NCBI GenBank assembly: GCA_003024785.1
Contig: PUQB01000762.1
Coordinates: forward strand, 39,685-103,684
Direction: 5' to 3'
Length of the DNA stretch: 64,000 bases
DNA from: Selaginella tamariscina
Taxonomy: Eukaryota; Streptophyta; Lycopodiopsida; Selaginellales; Selaginellaceae
Shown here: positions 56,601 through 64,000 of the stretch, one piece after another
How positions within the stretch are numbered: the stretch's first letter is position 1
Layout of the letters: each line of letters opens with the position of its first letter
Translations under genes and position numbers: made by a program
The notes under the pieces: model-generated
Told to the model about the DNA's origin: nothing
Seen by the model: only the letters and a program-made list of their open reading frames with translations
The model's database searches: none

Positions 56601-56869
56601 TCTACCGCTATTTTGTGACCCTTGGGGCCGTGACTGCGGCTTGTGCAGTTCTCTGGTGAGGACTTCATACAGCCCTGGGGATAACCGTAGTAGTTCCCCT
56701 AAGGTTACCGACACGTGGGTTTCTCGCATCTTCCCAGCGAGGGCCTCGTGCATCCCCGTTGCGCCCTGGCCTCTGCGCCTTGTGCCAGTCTTACCTGTTC
56801 TGCAGCCGCCTCCACTTCAACACGTTTTTGCTCCCACTGGCCTGGTTTCCCAGGTTCGGCTGCCACTTC

Positions 56870-59640
56870 CTCTTCACTGGACTCCCCGTTGTCTCTCCTC
56901 CAAGTTGACTGGTCGTCTGGTCTGTTGGGCTTGGGATCTCGTGATTGCCCCGCATTGCAGCTCGGGGGTCGACGTTTCTACATGGTGGGTCTGCGGTGTG
57001 GAACCTAGTGCTGTTGTGGCCGGGGCTGGTCCCTCGGCCACCCCTGTGGCTTTTGGTACATGTGCTTCCAGCATGGGTTTGAGCATCGCGATCCAGGGGC
57101 ATCGATACAGTGGATGGTGTTCGCTGCACAGCGTGCATATCAACTCTCGTTCCGACCGTCTATCTCTGTCGTCGTATCTGGGTCGGTTTTGTTGTCGTTC
57201 CCAGGAACGCGACCTCTGGTCGCGGTCTCCTGACCGCGATCTACGGCGGAATTGGCCCCCTACGGCTCTCATACCGTCGGTCCCCCAGGTGATCCGCCTC
57301 CTGTCGCTCAACGGCCCAGGCGCCGGCCTGGGTGGCATGCTGCTTAGGAGCTTGGTTAGCTGGTAACAGTCGTTGTGTTGTGGGATCCATGGACATTACA
57401 CACTTTGCAATACCTGTCCCTGCGCGCTGTGTATCCTAACTGAGCAAGGGTCGCCGCCAGGTCTTCCTGCTTTGTGACCGCTCTGTAAGTCCCCCTTCGT
57501 TGGGATTGCGCGTGCTCCCTGGTCCCCTCCTGTCTTTCCCTCCAGGTCGGATTGGGGACATCCGAGAGGTCGTCCTCGTCTGTGGTGGTGCCGTTGGTCC
57601 CTTCTGTGTCCGGTTTGTCCTGCGCCTTCCTTTCTTGGCGTCTTTCAGCTTCCCGCTTTTCGGCCTTCCTGGCGTATCGGAGCAACTTGTCGAACGTCCG
57701 ATCATCATTAGGCCGATCCACTTGCGGATCTCCGGCCGCAGTCCCTTTCGGTACCACATTTTCTTGGTCAGGTCAACTGGGCGTCTCCAGCCGGCGATAT
57801 ACCCCAGCATGCGGACCGTGTATATCGTCAACCGACTCTCCTGCTTTCTGTTTCAAGCTCGTTAGCTTGTGGATCACCTCCTCTTCACTCTTTTCTTCCC
57901 GAAGGTATCCAGAAACGCCCTTCGTGCGTTTCCAGCGGGCTCCTTCGTTCGCCTCGTGGAATCGCATCCACCAGGCGTGTGCCTTCTTGTCCAGAGTGCA
58001 TGCAAAGGCACTAAACTTCTTGTGATTGTCGCTCACGCTCTGAAGTTCGCATGCATCTTCCCCCTTCGCTCCATGGAACGCGGGTAAGGGCACCGTTACG
58101 GTGCTCTCTTGCATCCGATTGAGCGCTTGGGCTATTAAGGTGACTGGGTCGGTTCCCATGGCGTCCCGTTGTGCCTAAGAGTTGTTCCGATCCAGACCGT
58201 CCGCTTCGGATGTGGTGTAGTCCACGTCCTGGTATTTTGTGGGCACCTTTCTCCTTCCTCGCGGCCTTGTCCTCCCGTTGAGGGTGGGTGACGACGGGCT
58301 CCTCCCGACTGTCCCTCGGGGCCCCCGCCACGGTACCAACCTGACGGCTGGTGGCGCGGCTTACCTTGGCTGGACGATTTTCCCTCCTCCAGCGAGTAGT
58401 TTTGTATGACCATGCGCGGATTCCCCCTCGACGTCTAGATGGTCATGATCGATGAGGCGATTCCTCCTCGCCCCATGTAAAGGATCAATTGGTGTTTGGT
58501 TATGATGACCCAGTTAGGTTTGAGTCTTTCCCAATATCCCACAAAGATTCAATTAATTTAATATGTCTTTAACTATTTTCTTCTTTTTTAACATTTTAAA
58601 ACATTTAAATTTGAAAAAGATGGTATCCCCCCATCTGGTAATGGTTGCGGCTCTGCCGTGTGCCCTGGCGGATTTCCCTCGCAGGATGGTGTAATACTAG
58701 TCGCTCTGGCAAATCTCTCCTGCCCTTGGATGAATTCCTCTTGTCCCTTCTCCAAGGTAGCCACTGTGCGGCCCTCTTTCTGGTGCCTCCTCCCAGTCTG
58801 TCAGCTCGTCAACGTCCAGTCGCCTCCGTGCAGGCGGTCACCCCGGTGTACCCCAGCCTTCCAAAGCCTTGGGTTCAACCACCCTGACCTATTGCATTGT
58901 CCGATCGGCTAAACTCCTAGTGCAGAGGTTGCCTTGTTGGCAATCGATGCCCTCCCTACGGGGGCTTCCCGAATGAGGCTCTTCCTCCCCTCTTTCCACC
59001 CTGATGGGTGATGATGGCCCTGGGTTTCCTATCTTATCTCCATCGTGGCATTAGTCACGCTGGGCTTCTGGCTCACGTCCTCCATCACTATCCGTGTTGC
59101 TTTCGCCCCCTCGAGATTCTGCCTTCGTCGTAGGCTTGCAGGGTTGTCCTGGCCGAGGTTTCCTCCTTCGGGGGTACTTGTCAATCACTGGTTCTGCTTG
59201 TTGGTATGGGGCTCTTCGTGGCCGTCACTTTCACCTACGTCGAGGGGCGAGGGCTTTCGTCGTCTTACCATCCATCCCACTCTGCATCATAGGTTACTGT
59301 CAGGCGAAGTCGCCCGTCCGGGTGCTGTTCATACCCGCATGCTGTCGTGCATGGATTGTCGTCCGACGTGTTGCGGTTCCTTCATATCCTTCTTCGTTGT
59401 CAGTAGTGTACGACGCCTTTGCCGCCGGTGTGTCGAGTTTACCGCTGCTCGGAGATTCGGGCCATGCGGCATTACCGTCGTTCCCTCGGATAGGTGAGGC
59501 AGGGGCTGATTGCGGCAACAGAGGTGCTTTGCCGCTGTCCATCACTCTTTCTCGATCGGCCCGCCGCATTCTCCTGGTCAACTATTGCTTGTCAATCTCA
59601 TATTTGTTTGAATGAGTTAATCCCGGCTCTTCGTCAGGCT
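56870..59640 (-). pseudogene. Ty3 family B gag
   Basis: Reading leftward from about 59600 there is a charged N-terminal part (MTRRMRRADRERVMDSGKAP). The capsid-like region follows (MGTDPVTLIAQALNRMQEST; HAWWMRFHEANEGARWKRTK). Zinc-binding words come last (CKVCNVHGSHNT; CTLCSEHHPLYRCPWI). The frame is broken many times. An AT-rich insert of about 170 bp lies at 58470-58640. Confidence 0.7.
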
Positions 59641-59775
59641 GCCACTCTACTTGCTACAATGAACTCCATATGTGTGTACTATCTATCCCTCCATGGTCAC
59701 CACAAATGTCGTCAGGGACTTCGCAGGCCAGATGTGGTGCTTCTCAGGAAGCTGCAGTGGTCGCCAGGACGCTAT

Positions 59776-60334
59776 TGAGGGCGTCCCAACCCCGGGGGTT
59801 TGGCCGGCACGCTGGCCTTACCTCAGGAGTAATGGAAGGTATTGGATGGCCTCTACCCGAACTCGCGAGGGTCAGTGTACAGGTAAGGGGGAGTTCTACT
59901 GAGATGACTGGGCAGAGATGTTGCAGGGCCCAGGAGTCGGGCAAGCGAGGAGTGCTCGCTTGTGGAGTGAATAGAAGGGAAATGGATATATTAGCCTTTC
60001 TGAGTACAAACTATCTCCGACAGGGAGCAAGATATAAGACGCAGACTTGACTCCAAAAGACCCCCGACCCACTACCCGCCTTCCAGCTTATTTAGTGGGT
60101 ATCTACTGCTAGATCCTAGCTATAGGTGGCATTCTCCCACCCTCCCCACACGTGCTGTCCTTCATACCCTGGGTAGTTGGTCCAGACGATTGGATCTTTG
60201 CCCGGTTATGCCGCCGCCTGACACCGATTACCATCAATTCGTACCTGAAGTACCTCCCCTTATTCAGTGCTATCCCTTGTCCGCGCCGGTGGGAGTCCTG
60301 CCGACTGGCCGCGATGACGGGCCACCGTCAACCA
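59776..60334 (-). repeat. 5' LTR of Ty3 family B, copy 2
   Basis: On the minus strand it starts TGGTTGACGGTGG and ends GGGACGCCCTCA, 559 bp. It shares blocks (CCAATCGTCTGGACCAACTA; ATCTTGCTCC) with the LTRs at 31721 and 36568 but is clearly diverged. Confidence 0.75.
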
Positions 60335-60340
60335 TAAAGG

Positions 60341-60675
60341 TCACCATTTTTAACTCATGACTAAATTAGGCTCATGACCAAATTAGCTCTTAGAGTTGTG
60401 AGCATAAAAGCTCCGACCTAATTGTTGTACAATCAGTTACTATTAACACTAGTCTTTTTACGATCAATCTTGTCTTGTCTTGCTCCTTGCTTCCTATTCT
60501 CTCCTTGTCTTGTTCCTAGTTTCTATCTGCTCTTGTCTTGTTCCTAGTCCTTGTCCTGTTCCTAAGTCAAGCCTCCTTACTCTTGGATCGCAACTTGGTT
60601 CCTAATTCCTGTCCTGCTCCTAATCCTTGTCCTGCTCCTGAGTCAAACTTCCTTATTCTTGGATCGTGGCTTGGC
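60341..60675 (+). repeat. 3' LTR fragment of the chromovirus
   Basis: AACTCATGACTAAATTAG...CTTGGATCGTGGCTTGGCA matches 37390-37828 in the same orientation. With the 5' LTR at 37163 and pol ending at 43525, this is best read as the chromovirus 3' LTR, displaced 17 kb by nested insertions. Confidence 0.75.
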
Positions 60676-61790
60676 AAAATCGATACAAAAAATCAATACC
60701 AACTTTTAAATCCCATTAGATATTGACTTCTCTAAAGAGACACATGCATCAACACCTCCTTATACTCTGAATGTTCCTAGTGTGTGATAAAATGGACTTA
60801 ATGCCCCTATTAACCAAGGAATCACCCTTGTTCAAGAGATTAAATTAATTGATCCCTACATTACAAACAATGTTATAGATTTCAAGTTCAAAGAATTAAT
60901 AATAAAAATGCACAAGTGTGCGTCAAACACTTTTGCTATGCACATCCCATATTACTCAATAAACGAAAAATGTAATTCAACACTTCTGTTTTTGATAGAT
61001 CACACCATCTACCCTAAAACTATATCGATAAGAATGCAAAATTTACAAGTTATTATCCTAAGTCTCCTTTATAATCTCATATGAGATACAACTATAATCG
61101 AATTAGCCAAGTTAATTAACTTGAACACAGAGTGCATGCTTACAATTAACTAAGATTTTAAGTTATACTTGTCTAAATTATGTGACTTGAACTTAATAAA
61201 CTATTCTACCTAATGTTATTTGTGGATAACGTTATCAAAATATTGTTAACAATATTTTGATTACTTTAGATCTTGAACCAACTGCTTAAGATATTTACCA
61301 TATGTTAATATCCGACTTTCTATTATATTATAAGTTCATCACTATAGTTTGCTTTTTGAGTTAAAGTCTCGAAAACATGCACTATAATAAGAACTCATTT
61401 TACACTTTTTATCAAATGTAATGTTCAATCTTATGTTTGAATATGCTCCTTTTTTTGAAGTCAAAGACACACATTTGAACATAAGCCTTTCCCCATTTAA
61501 ACACCATTGTCAAAAATAACATTGAATCTTGACCTAAGCCAAAATTTAATGGACAATTTTCTGCTCTGAAATAATGTGTTATCCCAATTTTATATACTTT
61601 AAAAAAAAAGAAATTTTTCAATAATATACAAACTTTAACATATCACATAATCCACTTCACAAGACTTAGTTTGTAAGTCAAAACAAATTAACCTATCATG
61701 TCTTGTGAAAATGTTTGATAAACTAACCTGGACCCCCATGAGGTAAAACAACCTCAGCAAACTTAAGTAATGTAAATTATGCAATTTGGA
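60676..61790. other. No gene seen
   Basis: AT-rich sequence. Short open frames lack motifs. Confidence 0.4.
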
Positions 61791-62010
61791 AGTTACCTTC
61801 TGAGTGCTATCTTTAACATTAAAGTCCATAACTCACACCCACTTACTAAGTAGGTGCTCTCTAAAAAGTTATAGATCTCAAGACTAGCTCTCCACGCAAA
61901 ATTCAGACTGTTAGCCGAAAGTGATAGAGTGCTTCAAGAATTTAAAACTAATTAAACCCTAAACACACTACATTTTAAATAATCGCAGATAACCTAGTTC
62001 TGATACCAAT
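61791..62010 (-). other. Family A leader with primer-binding site
   Basis: Matches 23930-24146 (AAGTGATAGAGTGCTTCAAG; TGATACCAAT). On the minus strand ATTGGTATCAGAAC follows the LTR end. Confidence 0.6.
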
Positions 62011-62196
62011 TGTCAGATTTTAACTTAAAGGGTTAACATGTGGTAACACATGGCTACCAAGTGGCTATTCGGTGTCAATACCTTGTGTGAGCAACGCCAA
62101 GTCTTTCAAGACACTAAAGCCTAACTCAAATGCCTAAATAGGCACAATACTAAGGGTCCTACCCTATGTCCTCTAGAATGACTATCCCTCGAACCT
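62011..62196 (-). repeat. LTR fragment of Ty3 family A
   Basis: TGTCAGATTTTAAC to CTATCCCTCGAACC, matching 22141-22315. Truncated on the right. Confidence 0.7.
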
Positions 62197-62882
62197 AAGA
62201 AAAATAGTTGAGCTGGAGATTCCAAACAATGTCCATATTTCCATTCTTCTCGATGAAAGAATATAAATCAAGTGCTCATAGATTGAATTCTTAACGGTCA
62301 AGTGAGAGTTCTTTAAGAAGAATAAAGATTTGGTATTGATAATAGGAAAAGACAATGAGGCTCGATCATTCAAGTTAGGGAAAAAATTTGAAGTGACATA
62401 AATGCTAAGATAATTGCAAATGTGAATTGCTTCTTAAGCTACAAAGAAGTTCATCGGAATTGAATTCAACTCTAGGATACAAAAAGAGTGGGAGTTTGAT
62501 GATTTGTCAAAGATAGATAATCAACTGCAATCATACAAGAAATGCCAAAGAAATTGTCTAGTGTAAAGAGAAAACACGAAGTGTTGAGCAAATGATGATC
62601 ATTTGGTAAAGAACAAGAAACTATGGCAATTGTATTATCATGTCAATCACATAATATCTTATATATTCCAATCTACAAATGCACAACAAACTAGCATTAC
62701 AACCACATGCAAATCAATAAGCTCAAGTTAACAAGGCTCACAAAGACAATTCATATATAGTGATCCACTGGTTCTAGAGGTCACAAACGTGACACTTTTC
62801 CTTGATTTGCAAGTTGTACGTGGAGATGATCCTGTAGACATATTTCCTAAAAAAGAGGATGTGTCAAAAGAAAAAGAAGATA
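62197..62882. other. Unassigned degenerate sequence
   Basis: Possibly retroelement coding debris: the last part reads VVRGDDPVDIFPKKEDVSKE on the plus strand before the transposon end. No domain is recognised. Confidence 0.35.
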
Positions 62883-64000
62883 TATGCACGTTGTAACTAA
62901 AGTGGGCATGATACGTGAAAATGGGAATATAAAATAAATTACTAATTAATACTTAAGTTTTAATTATTAATTAATCATTTAATTAATATGTAATTAAGCC
63001 TTAAATATTAATTAATTAATTAATTAATCCTTCAATAACCTTACTTAGTAAGGAATATTCCTAAAATATCTTAGAATATTCATATTATTCTAAAAATAGT
63101 TTACAATAATGAAGAAATACTATCAAACATAATTACAAATGAAATCATTTTCTTATCAACATATTAATTTTTTATAAATACTTTCTTTTTATCATACAAA
63201 GAAATCTTTTCATTTTGTCTAAATCATCACTCTCCGGATTAATCAAATCATTTTGGTCAATACTTGATGTTGTTGCCACCACTTAACACTCTCACGAATG
63301 CAATTGGGAGTTGCCATCCTTGTTAATACATAAGATGTGATAAGAGAAGGTCTGCATAAGGCTCATCTAAAAACTGACGTTCCTTTAAGAATAATATTAT
63401 AAAGCGCCCGGTTGCTATCCTTCATTTTATAAAATTCAATATCACGAGAAAGAAAAGCTTCAGGAAATGTATGATACGGTGGATACTGCTCACAAAAATT
63501 TTCGAGATTCTTCTTTCTGAGGCACGTATCCAAGTAGTTCACTAGCTCATCCATGATATCAGTATCAGATATGGATCGAAAGTGATTGGATGATACAAGC
63601 AATGTTTTGGTTGAGCATAGCCTTCTGAGGAGAGTCGTCTACTACTAAGATATGTGCATTCTTCGTTATCCTTAAGCGACTGATCTCCCCATGAGTCCCA
63701 ATTATTCTTTCTTCTTGAAGAAGTATGGCTTGCTTTCCTTTCTTATATTGTGAAATTCGAGAGGTTTATAACATATTCGCTGGTCAAAAATCCAATCTTT
63801 ACGAATCACCTCTTCTGCAACACTACAATGTTTCTTAAGCAAATTCACAGCGGTGTTAAGTTATGAATCTGCATGCATGACCAAATCCCCACAAGCGCAC
63901 CCATCTCCTTAAGCTTTTGAAAGAGACGATCCAACCCTGGACGAAAAATAATATCATATCGAAATTTACCATGACAAGGAATGAAATCTCCTTGTTTGAT
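62883..64000 (-). mobile_element. Composite DNA transposon, copy 3 (inverted, cut by window end)
   Basis: Starts with the terminal repeat at 62883-62910, identical to the reverse complement of 11772-11799. It then follows the right end of copy 1 in reverse, including the AT-rich tail and the HAD gene back to about copy 1 position 10675. Only the right end is in the window. Confidence 0.9.
63172..64000 (-). pseudogene. HAD phosphatase gene, decayed copy
   Basis: Highly similar to 10680-11509 on the opposite strand. Single-base deletions relative to the intact gene are visible near 63572, 63590, 63713 and 63850, so the frame is broken repeatedly. Words such as DIMDELVNYLDTCLRKKNLE remain. The 5' third lies beyond the window. 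Confidence 0.85.

Larger units (their letters stand above)
51086..60334 (-). mobile_element. Ty3 family B element, copy 2 (3' LTR missing)
   Basis: In reverse orientation the order is 5' LTR (60334-59776), gag, protease, reverse transcriptase, RNase H, integrase, then an extra 3' gene that is cut at 51086. It is much more GC-rich than the transposon sequence it joins. No 3' LTR or target duplication is visible, so the junction at 51085/51086 is a break rather than a clean insertion end. The gene order matches plant Ty3 elements without a chromodomain. Confidence 0.8.

Noticed and set aside
56578..57366. 262-codon plus-strand open frame
   Set aside because: It is antisense to gag/protease sequence of the reverse-oriented Ty3 element, GC-rich and without motifs.

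Overview
This is eukaryotic nuclear DNA from a land plant. The signs are interstitial AAACCCT telomere-type repeats, short GT-AG introns of about 50-60 nt, a plant-type Ty3 chromovirus, a DUF659/BED hAT transposase and PIF/Harbinger debris. I see no conventional housekeeping gene, rRNA or tRNA, so this looks like a repeat-dense, nested-transposon block. The species cannot be named from sequence alone. A non-seed plant is possible, but that is a guess.

The most interesting content is a large composite DNA transposon, present as three partial copies (1-11799, 43526-51085 and 62883-64000, the last inverted). Each copy shows one end, with a 28-bp terminal inverted repeat beginning TATGCAYGTTGTAAC. 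Overlaying the copies gives an element of about 14.7 kb. From left to right it holds a minus-strand transposase-like gene of the DUF7869 kind (signatures MDNCAGENKN and GHTHEDID), an array of the perfect 18-bp palindrome GGCGGGATTAATCCCGCC, about 3.5 kb of AT-rich, telomere-like and CA/TA microsatellite sequence, and a second palindrome array. Then come a plus-strand gene joining a ParB-like domain to a decayed methyltransferase-like domain, and an intact FCP1/NLI-like HAD phosphatase gene next to the right terminal repeat. A DNA-binding-type gene beside arrays of a palindromic site recalls ParB and parS, although no direct link is shown. Only the HAD gene is intact. The transposase and the ParB-like gene have several single-base frame breaks, many in homopolymers, so they are either decayed or hit by assembly indels.

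The rest is nested elements. 11800-25076 holds long terminal repeats and decayed gag-pol of one Ty3 family (family A, LTR TGTCA...TGACA). 26301-27480 is a Harbinger remnant with TTA target duplications. 27885-30360 is a structurally complete hAT element (8-bp duplication AAGAAAGG, one 701-codon transposase). 31721-37162 is a deleted, LARD-like member of a second Ty3 family (family B). 37163-43525 is a chromovirus whose 3' end was hit by transposon copy 2. 51086-60334 is a fuller family B copy in reverse, cutting copy 2 short. 60341-60675 is the displaced 3' LTR of the chromovirus.

Likely order of events: family A LTRs and the chromovirus first, then the composite transposon into both (at 11799/11800 in an LTR and at 43525/43526 at the end of the chromodomain), then family B sequence into or across copy 2. 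The family B copy itself carries a scrambled piece of the composite transposon at 52796-52942.
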